A stretch of DNA of 30,633 nt from JBCCSZ01 sp039199225 (GCA_039199225.1 JBCCSZ010000050.1:1-30633); one strand, 5' to 3'; numbered from the stretch's first letter, positions 16,798 through 24,302 are shown. Notes: generated by a model from the letters alone, not told the origin. Program-made: numbers and translations.

Positions 16798-16805
16798 CAA
16801 AAATA
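16798..16805 (-). promoter_or_regulatory. -7 box for the channel-kinase operon (TATTTTTG on the minus strand)
   Basis: This is an exact TAnnTTTG match, about 77 nt upstream of the channel ATG, inside the 221-bp divergent gap. Confidence 0.45.
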
Positions 16806-16866
16806 GCTTCATTTTGGCAATTTTCCGAATCGAAGTCCTTTTTCGGGATATATGTTACTTTTTCGT

Positions 16867-16874
16867 TATTTTTG
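16867..16874 (+). promoter_or_regulatory. -7 box TATTTTTG for the second LytTR gene
   Basis: This exact consensus match lies 69 nt before the ATG at 16943. It argues that the longer in-frame opening from 16814 is not used, because the box lies inside it. Confidence 0.5.
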
Positions 16875-16942
16875 CATTTATAGAGCGGACGACCAGTAAT
16901 CCTGTCCAAATCATTACTACACTACTTAAAACCCACTTCCGG

Positions 16943-17707
16943 ATGATTAAAGCTGTTATTGTCGAGGATGAAATCAATGGACTGAACAATCTCAAAAACC
17001 TACTTTCCAAGTATTGTGAAGCAGTCCAGGTTATCGGTGAAGCCACTAATATTGCCCAAGGGTTGGAATTGTTCAACGATCCGTTGATTCAACCCGATGT
17101 AGCCTTCCTGGACATCAACCTGCCCGACGGCACGGTCTTTCAGCTGCTCAATCAGCTCAAAGGAAACATTGAATTCGACATCATCTTCGTCACCGCCTAC
17201 GAAAAATTTGCGGTCAAAGCCTGTCAATATTCCTCCATCGGCTTCATTGTCAAACCCATCGATCCGGATGAACTCAAAGATGCGGTCAATCGCATCCGCG
17301 TGGGCCGCACCAATAAAATCAGCCAACGACTCGATCTTTTCAACCAGCATTACAACAATCCGAATGCCTTTGAGAAAATGAGCATTTCGGCCCTGGATGG
17401 TATCTATTTTATCAATATCCGGGACATCATCCGCTGCGAGGCCGAGGACAATTATACCCACATACACCTGAAGAATGGCAACAAAATTACGGCCTCCAAG
17501 ACAATAAAAGCCTATGAAGATATGCTGTCCGGTGTCAACTTCTATCGGGTTCATAAAAGCCACCTAATTAACCTCAACTACATGCGCAAATTTGTCAAGG
17601 GCGATGGGGGCTATCTGATTATGGATGACAGCAAGCGCATCGAGGTTTCACGCCGACGCAGACCGGCATTCATGGAGCAAATGCGCCGGATTCAGGAAGG
17701 GCTCTAG
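16943..17707 (+). CDS. LytTR-family response regulator (2)
   Basis: The 254-aa protein starts MIKAVIVEDE with the receiver acidic pocket. Phosphoacceptor Asp57 is in VAFLDINLP, Thr84 in IFVTAYE, and Lys104 in IVKPID. The LytTR domain spans roughly 145-254 (ISALDGIYFINIRDIIRCEAEDNYTHIHLKNG, FYRVHKSHLINLNYMRKFVKGDGGY). The architecture is the standard Bacteroidota partner of LytS-like (PF06580) kinases. The TPR kinase of that type at 18233 lies on the same strand 525 bp downstream, separated only by the GG-leader peptide gene. I infer that these form the cognate pair. ATG 16943 was chosen because the receiver starts there. Upstream it is divergent from the K+ channel gene. Confidence 0.94.
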   Translation: MIKAVIVEDEINGLNNLKNLLSKYCEAVQVIGEATNIAQGLELFNDPLIQPDVAFLDINLPDGTVFQLLNQLKGNIEFDIIFVTAYEKFAVKACQYSSIGFIVKPIDPDELKDAVNRIRVGRTNKISQRLDLFNQHYNNPNAFEKMSISALDGIYFINIRDIIRCEAEDNYTHIHLKNGNKITASKTIKAYEDMLSGVNFYRVHKSHLINLNYMRKFVKGDGGYLIMDDSKRIEVSRRRRPAFMEQMRRIQEGL

Positions 17708-17734
17708 AGAATAATCCGGGCAATATGGATAGCT

Positions 17735-17760
17735 GCAATTACGTTATAGTGCGTAATTGC
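17735..17760. repeat. Perfect 9-bp inverted repeat downstream of LytTR 2
   Basis: GCAATTACG and CGTAATTGC are separated by 8 nt, 28 nt past the stop codon. No T-tract follows, so it is either an RNA stability hairpin or a protein-binding palindrome. Confidence 0.55.
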
Positions 17761-17831
17761 CTGATAGTCAGCAGTTCCCCTCATTTTATATTGGTTACGA
17801 ACTATTAAAGTATTAACCTAAAAATTGATAT

Positions 17832-17878
17832 GTTTCAAAAAAGTTACATTCTTTTTGAAACTTTCTTTAGTTTTTTAT
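17832..17878 (+). terminator. Putative terminator upstream of the peptide gene
   Basis: The stem GTTTCAAAAAAG / CTTTTTGAAAC (one bulged A) has loop TTACATT. It is followed by a T-rich tail with the TTTTTT run at 17871-17876, and would end the LytTR transcript before the peptide gene. Confidence 0.6.
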
Positions 17879-17928
17879 AATTTTATAGTCACAACGAATA
17901 AGAAAACTATCTTTCTAGTCCCAAAATC

Positions 17929-18099
17929 ATGATCATAAAAACAAACGCTATGGGGAAAAATCCGAAGAAAACACTCGGCGATCTAAAAAATGATGGCCTG
18001 AACTTAATTAAGAAAGACGATATGAATAAGCTGATTGGAGGAACAGCTATCGGAAAAATCCGCTGGAAAGGAGGCTGTGGCGGTATCGTCCCACAATAA
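17929..18099 (+). CDS. Double-glycine-leader peptide precursor (56 aa)
   Basis: This short gene encodes a 56-aa precursor, or 49 aa from the second ATG at 17950. Its N-terminal part is polar and amphipathic, ending LIKKDDMNKLIGG. That is the [L]..[KDE][DE]M.K[LIV]xGG pattern of Bacteroidota GG-type leaders, which C39-peptidase ABC exporters cut after GG. The predicted 18-residue product is TAIGKIRWKGGCGGIVPQ: basic, glycine-rich, with one cysteine and no hydrophobic signal sequence. A -7-like box TATCTTTC (17909-17916) precedes it, and hairpins flank it on both sides. It sits between a LytTR regulator and a TPR histidine kinase. No C39 exporter or modifying enzyme is in the window, so whether it is a pheromone, bacteriocin or RiPP is open. 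Confidence 0.7.
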   Translation: MIIKTNAMGKNPKKTLGDLKNDGLNLIKKDDMNKLIGGTAIGKIRWKGGCGGIVPQ

Positions 18100-18125
18100 G
18101 AAGAGACTTTTTAAACGACACATAC

Positions 18126-18143
18126 GACCTTTTTACAAAGGTC
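18126..18143 (+). repeat. Hairpin after the peptide gene
   Basis: The 7-bp stem GACCTTT / AAAGGTC has a TTAC loop, 26 nt past the peptide stop codon. It may stabilise the short message. Confidence 0.45.
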
Positions 18144-18158
18144 ATCTAAAGAGACAGT

Positions 18159-18192
18159 AGGCTACATTTAAATTTTTAAATGTGGCCTTTCG
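18159..18192 (+). terminator. Hairpin terminator-like structure before the TPR kinase
   Basis: The 14-bp stem AGGCTACATTTAAA / TTTAAATGTGGCCT (one G-T pair) is separated by 2 nt and followed by TTCG. The T-tract is short, so termination may be partial. Confidence 0.6.
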
Positions 18193-18196
18193 TATT

Positions 18197-18204
18197 TATC
18201 ATTG
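18197..18204 (+). promoter_or_regulatory. -7-like box TATCATTG for the TPR kinase
   Basis: This has one mismatch to TAnnTTTG, directly after the hairpin and 28 nt before the ATG at 18233. It suggests that the kinase has its own promoter. Confidence 0.4.
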
Positions 18205-18232
18205 TAAATGCGCTCAAATTGCCGCTTTGCCT

Positions 18233-20170
18233 ATGACTACAACCGGTACGGTTCCTAAGATATCGGCCATCAGAAGGTTGGAAGGCCAACTCGAACGACA
18301 AAAGGACAATAAGCAAAGAGTTGTCCTGATCGATCAGTTGGCGGCGCATTTCGCCTTCACCAATGTTCGCAAAGCGCAAAAACTACTCGCCGAACAGAAA
18401 AAAATCCTCAAAGACCTCGACTTTCCCGATCTCGAACTGAATTACCACCTTCACACGGCTTTCATCGAAAACCAATTGTACAATTACATCCTCTCGGAGA
18501 TGCATTGCAACAAGGCCATCAACATCGTAGAGGAAAGGGGAGATGTCAAGCAGCAAGCGGAGGTCTACATCGATTATGCTGGCACCTGCATCAATCTCGA
18601 TAAAATGGACTTGGCGACAGCCTATCTGGATAAGGCTTCCAAATTGTTAGAAGTGTTTCCCGACCCACAGTTGCAGGCGCGCATCACCACTCGGGAGGGA
18701 TTTCTCAATTTGCATTACTCCAGCTACACCAAGGCGATTGAATTGTTTTTGGAGGCAGAAAAGAGCATCAATGCGCTCAACCAATCGCTGACCCTCAAAG
18801 ACTACTACTTCCTAACGCTGATTCGCTCTGGCCTGGGAAGGGTTTATGAGATCAACGAAGACATTTCCAAGAGTGTTAGGGCTTATCTGAAGGTGATCAA
18901 CATGTGCGAATCGCTGGGCATGCGCACCCGCTTGTCCTGGCACTATCTCAATGTGGGGAGTGCTTACATGGCCTTGCAGGATGATGAAAGTGCCGAAGCT
19001 TATTTTCGCAAGGCCATTCGCATTCGGGACGACATCAGCCAGAATGCGCGCGCTGGTGCCTACGCCAACTTGGGTTTTATTTACTTCAAGCGCAAAGAAT
19101 ACCAAGAGGCCCTTTCGCTTTACAATCGGGCAGAGTCTCTCTACAAGGAGCGCTCAGAGGAAGACTACAGCAACTTTTCAGTGATCGAAAATTGGAAGGC
19201 AAAGCTATTTTCCGCTCTTGGAAAGCGTAAACGCGCCAAGTACCACTTTGCTCGGGCCTACGAATTTGCCAACCAAAAACACGATTACAAACAGTTGGCC
19301 AGCGTTTGTAAAGACATTGCCTCTTTTTACGCAGAATCGGGGGATTATAAGAAAGCGTATGAATTTCAGTTGATTCAGGATGAAATGGGGGAGCGCTATT
19401 CGGAGGAAGTCAACCGACGGATGTTGTTAGAGCTAGAGGTTAAATACGAGGCGGAAAAAAAGAAGCAAGAGGCCGAAATGTTGCGTCTGCAAGCCACCGG
19501 CCTACAACTCAAGGCATTGCGTGCGCAGATGAATCCGCATTTTATGTACAATGCCTTGAATTCCATTCAAAATTACATCACCTCCAACGAGGCGGCCTCG
19601 GCAGCAAAATATTTGGCCAAGTTTGCCAAACTGATGCGCCAAAGCCTCGACTATTCCGACATGGAGGTCATTTCTTTGGAAGATGAGGTCAATTTCCTGG
19701 AGGATTATCTGTTCATCAATCAGAAGCTTCGATTTGCGGATGAGCTACAGTATAAGGTCGTCATCGACGATGAAATAGAAGAAGACATCATCGGTGTGCC
19801 TACGATGATTGTACAGCCTTATGTTGAAAATGCGATAGAACACGGTCTGCGTCCAAAGAAAAGTGGCCTGGTCAAGTTGGAGTTTTATCCCATCGATGAT
19901 TTTTCCATTCTTTGCATCGTCGAAGACAATGGCATTGGGCGCAATAAGGCAAGGGAGTTGAAAGAACGCGAGCCGCAAAATGTAAATCACGCCTCCAAGG
20001 GAACGAGCATCACCGAAAAACGCCTCAACATTTTACATAAAAGTCGTCGGAAAGGTGTGTTTGTAAAGACCATCGATTTGGAAGACCCACAGAGCGGTTT
20101 GGCGACTGGAACAAGGGTGGAAATTCAAATTCCCATTCAAATTATTCAAAAAAATCAACTGTTAGACTAG
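18233..20170 (+). CDS. Cytosolic TPR sensor histidine kinase (LytS-like, PF06580)
   Basis: The 645-aa product has no signal peptide or membrane helix. Residues ~25-370 form tetratricopeptide repeats (AEVYIDYAGTCINLDKMDLATAYLDKASKL; WHYLNVGSAYMALQDDESAEAYFRKAIRI; AYANLGFIYFKRKEYQEALSLYNRAESLY). A charged coiled coil (LLELEVKYEAEKKKQEAEMLRLQA) follows. The His_kinase domain has His436 in QMNPHFMYNALNSIQNYI. A HATPase_c domain has N box QPYVENAIEHGL and G box VEDNGIGRNKA. ATG 18233 was chosen because the upstream GTG frame runs through the hairpin. Most Bacteroidota relatives carry a signal peptide or a membrane helix around the TPR part, so the fully soluble form is notable. It should read an intracellular cue and phosphorylate the LytTR regulator. 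Confidence 0.92.
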   Translation: MTTTGTVPKISAIRRLEGQLERQKDNKQRVVLIDQLAAHFAFTNVRKAQKLLAEQKKILKDLDFPDLELNYHLHTAFIENQLYNYILSEMHCNKAINIVEERGDVKQQAEVYIDYAGTCINLDKMDLATAYLDKASKLLEVFPDPQLQARITTREGFLNLHYSSYTKAIELFLEAEKSINALNQSLTLKDYYFLTLIRSGLGRVYEINEDISKSVRAYLKVINMCESLGMRTRLSWHYLNVGSAYMALQDDESAEAYFRKAIRIRDDISQNARAGAYANLGFIYFKRKEYQEALSLYNRAESLYKERSEEDYSNFSVIENWKAKLFSALGKRKRAKYHFARAYEFANQKHDYKQLASVCKDIASFYAESGDYKKAYEFQLIQDEMGERYSEEVNRRMLLELEVKYEAEKKKQEAEMLRLQATGLQLKALRAQMNPHFMYNALNSIQNYITSNEAASAAKYLAKFAKLMRQSLDYSDMEVISLEDEVNFLEDYLFINQKLRFADELQYKVVIDDEIEEDIIGVPTMIVQPYVENAIEHGLRPKKSGLVKLEFYPIDDFSILCIVEDNGIGRNKARELKEREPQNVNHASKGTSITEKRLNILHKSRRKGVFVKTIDLEDPQSGLATGTRVEIQIPIQIIQKNQLLD

Positions 20171-20269
20171 GCAACCGCTTTCTTGCCCAATCCTACCACT
20201 TTGTCCGATAATCAGCCCTTTACGTAAAGAGTGATTTTATATTTAAAAAAATGACCATATATTGAGAAC

Positions 20270-20340
20270 AGTTTTCTCATAGTATGTTTGTTTAATCTTC
20301 CTGCATCTTGCTCCCTCCTGAGATGCAGGGATTTTTTTTA
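20270..20340 (+). ncRNA. Candidate small-RNA unit 1 (conserved block plus terminator)
   Basis: The block AGTTTTCTCATAGTATGTTT (20270-20289) is followed by a 10-bp stem TTCCTGCATC / GATGCAGGGA (20298-20307 / 20322-20331) and eight T. The block ends in a -7-like TATGTTTG, with a TTG 18 nt upstream in -33 position. If that is a promoter, the transcript would be only ~40 nt. Alternatively the block is the 3' part of a longer RNA. Confidence 0.5.
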
Positions 20341-20492
20341 GAGGCAACTCCGACCGTTTACCCCTGATTTCTGCACATTTTCGCGCATTTTTTACAACCG
20401 CTTTCTAAACTTTAGGTACCATTCCGTCCTGTAAAGCGCCCTCTCCCTAAATGAGCGCCCGCCGTATGCCGAGATGCCCTTATTTTGGGATC

Positions 20493-20559
20493 AGTTTTCT
20501 CATAGTATGTTTAATTTTCCTACACCTGTTTCCCTTCTGGGGTGTAGGAATTTTTTTTT
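20493..20559 (+). ncRNA. Candidate small-RNA unit 2 (conserved block plus terminator)
   Basis: The same 20-nt block is at 20493-20512. A perfect 10-bp stem TTCCTACACC / GGTGTAGGAA (20517-20526 / 20541-20550) and nine T follow. Relative to unit 1, several stem positions change on both sides so that pairing is kept. A TTG again lies 18 nt before the -7-like TATGTTTA. Confidence 0.5.
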
Positions 20560-20774
20560 GTGGGGACGGATATTGTTAGATATGTATTTTACTTTTTGAT
20601 AATATCTATTCAAACACTTTGCCATTTCCATCACAATCGATGGTCCTATTTACGGAAAGGAGCTTTTGGCTAGGGAACGGTCGATTTTTGTCCTAAATAT
20701 CTTGTTGAGGCAAAATTAGGCGTGATTTGATCATTTGCAACCTTTAGCTAACTCAAATTAGCCATTGTCAGGTG

Positions 20775-20804
20775 GACAGACTCCTTTGGCTAAAGGAGTC
20801 TGTC
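20775..20804 (+). repeat. Perfect 13-bp hairpin upstream of unit 3
   Basis: GACAGACTCCTTT and AAAGGAGTCTGTC pair perfectly around the 4-nt loop GGCT. No T-tract follows, so it is an RNA structural element or palindromic site rather than a terminator. It is unique to the third unit. Confidence 0.7.
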
Positions 20805-20839
20805 ATATGATGAAAAAATACTACATATTGCAACTGTGT

Positions 20840-20907
20840 AGTTTTCTCATAGTATGTTTAGTCTCTCCTACATCCAATAGCCTCCGGATGTAGGAGAATT
20901 TTTTTTT
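20840..20907 (+). ncRNA. Candidate small-RNA unit 3 (conserved block plus terminator)
   Basis: The identical block lies at 20840-20859. A perfect 12-bp stem TCTCCTACATCC / GGATGTAGGAGA (20864-20875 / 20886-20897) and nine T follow. The T-tract runs into the stop codon of the oppositely oriented pbpC, so the plus-strand RNA is ended just before antisense to pbpC begins. Here the nearest TTG is 22 nt before the -7-like box. Confidence 0.5.
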
Positions 20908-23305
20908 AACGCTGCAGCATTTCAAATTTTCTAATAATTCGGTTCCCCTCTTCATCTACTGCTGTCAACTGATGCTTTCCGGCGGTAGGATTGAGTTCCA
21001 TATGGTGAAATTCAACCGTCGTACCGATGTAGGTATTGTCCAAATGCCAGTGAACCTTTTTGCCAGGCTCTCGATGTGCAATTTTGAAAACCGTCCGACT
21101 GAGCTGGCCGCTGAGGTCCTTGGGAACATACAATTTGGTACTCTTCGTCGGATAGATGAATTGCATAGGGCGATCGACCAAGCGGTCCCGACAGTCCGGT
21201 CGTACGGGGGGCGGTGATTCGTAGGCAGCAGATTTGCCCCTGAAGTAATACTCTTCGGCAGGCGGCAGAACAAACCAGCTTTTGGATTTTATCCGATGAG
21301 CTGCTTCGCAATCGCTGTGGACCTGCCACTGTTCGTCTGCATCCAAATGCACCAGCTGGTGATAGGGGCAGGGCAGGAGCTTCAAGTCCTTAGCAGGCCC
21401 CCAAACGCTGTCCAATGGACAAATATCCAAAGGTCGATGACCACTTTTGGCACATACTGCCACGCGCTGCATTTCGTCATAAGGTTGCTCAAACCAAGGG
21501 CTGGATGGCAACACATCGAAAACATCGAACAACAACGGAGCTGCCGCTCTGACACCTACCAAGCCCGGCCGACCTTCTCCGTCGGCATTCCCTACCCAGA
21601 CACCCACTGTGTAGGCAGCAGTTGTCCCCACAGCCCAAGCATCCCGAAATCCATAGCTGGTACCGGTTTTCCAAGCAATGCGCTTACCCGAGTTGAATCG
21701 CTCCCAGTCTCCTTGTTCCGAGGGGCGCTCTACATTTTGCATGTCCTGAAACGTGAGCCAAATGGCTGCTGCTGAAAGTCTTGGCGCCTCCTTCAATAGC
21801 TCAGCCCGCGGGCCTGGACTGCTGATTACCCGGGCTTCATAGCTGGGATTTCGCCAATCTCTGGGATCGTACAAGCCATCGTTTTCATAGAAATTGCCCA
21901 GCGTTCTGCTCATACAAGCGTAGGTATTGGTGATTTCCCATAGGCTGGCCTCAGCACCCCCGACAATCAGGGTGAGGCCGTAGTGGCTGGCCGGCTGGTC
22001 GATGCTGTAAAAGCCAAATTTCTGCAGGCCAAAGTGGAACTTCTCAAGGCCGTATTCATGGAGCATGCCGATCATGGGGACGTTGAGCGAGCGGATGAGC
22101 GAGCGGCGGGCGGAGACAACACCATCGTAGGTCTGGTTGTAGTTTTCCGGCCGATAGTCGTTCATGTAGACTGGAACATCGGGTAGCAGACAATCGGGTA
22201 AAAGCTCTCCCTCTTCTATCATCATGCTGTAGAGTAGGGGTTTTAGAATGCTGCCAGTACTTCTGGGCGCTTTGATGATGTCGACGGCTTCTTGATGTTG
22301 TGCGCCTGCTCCGATGACGTTGCCGCCGTAGGCGAGAACTTTTCCACTTTTGACATCTAATACGAGCACGGCCATATTGTTGATCCCATTGGCGCTGAGG
22401 TATTGATGGTGTTGACTCATCAGTCGGTTGACCTGTTGTTGCAAACGGTAATCGATGCTGCTTTGGAGTAGGGTCTTTTTGTCGTCTTTTCCTTTAAAAC
22501 CTTCCAGCCAGGCGCGGTCGAGTAGGTGAGGAGCGATTTGGGGTAGGGGGAGTGGCTTGTCGGGTAAGGGTTCTGATTTGGCCAGTCGGCAGTCGAGGCT
22601 GTCCAGGTGGCCATTGCTTTGCAGTCGATCCAGCAGCCGATTGCGTTTGGCCAGTAGGGCATTGCGATTGCGGCCAGGATGAATCAGCGAAGGGCTGTTG
22701 GGAAGTACGGCCAGTGTAGCGGCTTCGGCCCAACTGAGCAGGGCGGGCCTTTTACCATAATATCGCCATGAGGCAGCATTCAAGCCCACGACATTGCCGC
22801 CCATGGGGGCTTGAGAGGCATACAGCGATAAGATTTGTTCCTTCGAGTATCTCCACTCCAAGCGGGTTGCCAAGATCATCTCAATGACTTTCTGAAAGAG
22901 ACTGCGCGATTTTCCTGGACGACTCAAGCGTATGGTTTGCATGCTCAGTGTACTACCGCCGCTCACGATGCGTTTGTTGCGAATGTTTTGAACAATGGCC
23001 CTAGCCATTCCTTTGGGGTCGATGCCTGGGTGGCTGTAAAACCGGCGATCTTCAAATTCTATCAAGGCCGTCTTAAATTTCTGAGGTAGGCTATCCAGTA
23101 GGGGGAATCGCCATTGGCCATCTGTTGCGATTCTGGCACCCAGCAAGCGACCATCCTTGTCTTCCAAAACCATGCAAGTAGGCGTGGTAAACAATTGTCT
23201 GGGTAAGCAAAAATAGTACAGTATGCCAAGTGCAGCTAGTAGGCCAAAGGTGATTCGGCGCTGTTTGACAAAAAGCCACTGTATGATCTGACGTATTCGT
23301 TTCAT
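20906..23305 (-). CDS. pbpC: Penicillin-binding protein 1C (bifunctional glycosyltransferase/transpeptidase)
   Basis: The 799-aa class A PBP polymerises and cross-links peptidoglycan from the periplasmic face of the inner membrane. In order it has an N-terminal anchor helix (TFGLLAALGILYYFCL, 19-34) and a GT51 glycosyltransferase domain with catalytic Glu85 in FEDRRFYSHPGID and GGSTLSMQTIRL. The transpeptidase domain has Ser352-x-x-Lys355 in STGSILKP, SLN (406-408) and KTGT (546-549). A C-terminal BiPBP_C-like beta domain (~700-799) is the PBP1C signature. The start is ATG 23305, after a -7-like box. In many Bacteroidota an alpha-2-macroglobulin gene accompanies pbpC; none is adjacent here. 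The T-tract of RNA unit 3 abuts its stop codon. Confidence 0.95.
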   Translation of the reverse strand: MKRIRQIIQWLFVKQRRITFGLLAALGILYYFCLPRQLFTTPTCMVLEDKDGRLLGARIATDGQWRFPLLDSLPQKFKTALIEFEDRRFYSHPGIDPKGMARAIVQNIRNKRIVSGGSTLSMQTIRLSRPGKSRSLFQKVIEMILATRLEWRYSKEQILSLYASQAPMGGNVVGLNAASWRYYGKRPALLSWAEAATLAVLPNSPSLIHPGRNRNALLAKRNRLLDRLQSNGHLDSLDCRLAKSEPLPDKPLPLPQIAPHLLDRAWLEGFKGKDDKKTLLQSSIDYRLQQQVNRLMSQHHQYLSANGINNMAVLVLDVKSGKVLAYGGNVIGAGAQHQEAVDIIKAPRSTGSILKPLLYSMMIEEGELLPDCLLPDVPVYMNDYRPENYNQTYDGVVSARRSLIRSLNVPMIGMLHEYGLEKFHFGLQKFGFYSIDQPASHYGLTLIVGGAEASLWEITNTYACMSRTLGNFYENDGLYDPRDWRNPSYEARVISSPGPRAELLKEAPRLSAAAIWLTFQDMQNVERPSEQGDWERFNSGKRIAWKTGTSYGFRDAWAVGTTAAYTVGVWVGNADGEGRPGLVGVRAAAPLLFDVFDVLPSSPWFEQPYDEMQRVAVCAKSGHRPLDICPLDSVWGPAKDLKLLPCPYHQLVHLDADEQWQVHSDCEAAHRIKSKSWFVLPPAEEYYFRGKSAAYESPPPVRPDCRDRLVDRPMQFIYPTKSTKLYVPKDLSGQLSRTVFKIAHREPGKKVHWHLDNTYIGTTVEFHHMELNPTAGKHQLTAVDEEGNRIIRKFEMLQR

Positions 23306-23311
23306 GCCTTG

Positions 23312-23319
23312 CAAAGGTG
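23312..23319 (-). promoter_or_regulatory. -7-like box CACCTTTG for pbpC
   Basis: On the minus strand CACCTTTG ends 6 nt before the ATG, with a TTG 20 nt further upstream. A start site about four nt after the box would give a message with almost no leader. Confidence 0.4.
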
Positions 23320-23489
23320 CTGAAAGACAAAAAATGGTTCAACCAAGCCATTATTGACTGGTTGGAACAAATATAAAAGATTGGATTGGTGCTGTCCAGG
23401 CAGAAGAGTATTCGTTTACAATTGAGGAGTATTTGCTTGGATTGGGCCGGATAATCTCTGTTTTTGGTAGAAGTTTTTACCTTCAGGGC

Positions 23490-24302
23490 ATGAAACAACT
23501 TACACTGGTATCTTTCTACGGTCCGAAGAATACTGCATTTGTAGAGTACATGGACGCGCTTCACTCAGAGATCAAAAAGTCGGAATTGGCTGCCTGGTAT
23601 CGACCATACGACATCGATCAAATACATGGAACCCTCATTGGCCTGGAGAAACTGGTGGGCTTTCAAGAGCATTTCAATAGAAATATTTGGGAAAAAGATG
23701 GCCTCAAAAGGCTCATGCAAACAGATTGCATACTGGAAATCATAGAAAGGTACTTAGAGGAGACGATTATTCGGATGGGCGGTATTCAAAAGGGGACTTC
23801 TGCCTTCCACAGTTGGGGACGTGATCCCTACGACAGAATGTTCAACATCCAGGCCGACCGGCTCAACATCAATGGTTGGCCTTACACTGCCCAAGCGGAT
23901 GAGGTTCGTTGTGCAGAAAGCCTGGTGGACCTCAGAAGTGCCTTTTACCAACAGGCTAACATTCAGCATAAATACCACCAACAAAAGGATAATGATTTTT
24001 ACATGGTTCTAGGCCGACTGGATTTCAAGGGGTTATCGGCGCGCGAGATTGAAACAACCTGTAAGCCTGCTATGCGAGCACTGAAAAAGACCATCACAGA
24101 AAAAATGTCTACCAAGCTATTAGAATTGAAATTGGCGATTGACAATACGTTTCTTGTTCAGTACGAGGACAAAGATTTGAATAGGCGCCGTTCGAAATCT
24201 TGGAACATCGAAGTACTGAGATCAAACCCTGACTTTATACAACAGCTGTACGATGATCGAATGCCAAAACTTATTCCCGAAGAGCAACATGCCATCGGGT
24301 AA
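23490..24302 (+). CDS. Unknown protein, possible degenerate 2H-phosphoesterase-like
   Basis: The 270-aa cytoplasmic protein starts MKQLTLVSFYGP; I chose this ATG because the upstream in-frame stretch is not family-like. IDQIHGTLIGLE (His46-x-Thr48) looks like the first HxT motif of 2H phosphoesterases (2'-5' RNA ligase/LigT superfamily). At the place of the second motif there is YMVLGRLDF (171-179), which resembles HVTLGRL with the histidine lost. This is a weak, memory-based comparison. The C-terminal half is basic and helical (CKPAMRALKKTITEKMSTKLLELKLAI). The gene is divergent from pbpC and converges on the lipoprotein gene at 24326, 24 nt away. Function unknown. Confidence 0.6.
   Translation: MKQLTLVSFYGPKNTAFVEYMDALHSEIKKSELAAWYRPYDIDQIHGTLIGLEKLVGFQEHFNRNIWEKDGLKRLMQTDCILEIIERYLEETIIRMGGIQKGTSAFHSWGRDPYDRMFNIQADRLNINGWPYTAQADEVRCAESLVDLRSAFYQQANIQHKYHQQKDNDFYMVLGRLDFKGLSAREIETTCKPAMRALKKTITEKMSTKLLELKLAIDNTFLVQYEDKDLNRRRSKSWNIEVLRSNPDFIQQLYDDRMPKLIPEEQHAIG

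Larger units (their letters stand above)
20171..20905. other. 735-bp gap with three tandem block-terminator units
   Basis: No protein gene with family features is visible. The gap contains three plus-strand units, each an identical 20-nt block followed by a hairpin with a T-tract (see separate entries). It also has the palindrome CTTTACGTAAAG (20218-20229) and a perfect 13-bp hairpin at 20775-20804. Between units the sequence is not obviously conserved. Confidence 0.7.

Noticed and set aside
16814..16942. Longer N-terminus of the second LytTR regulator
   Set aside because: The extension contains the -7 box and a hydrophobic stretch with no place in a receiver domain; ATG 16943 starts the receiver directly.
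20270..20289. LytTR-type direct repeat in the conserved block
   Set aside because: The GTT triplets are 15 bp apart and flanking bases do not fit the known 9-bp LytTR half-sites, so I could not support a binding site.
20270..20907. CRISPR-like reading of the three repeats
   Set aside because: Only three copies, with spacers of 200-330 bp and terminators after each; no cas genes. Not a CRISPR array.
20840..20907. Unit 3 hairpin as terminator of pbpC
   Set aside because: On the minus strand the hairpin is followed by GACTAAAC, not a T-tract. The T-tract lies on the plus-strand side, so it terminates rightward transcripts.
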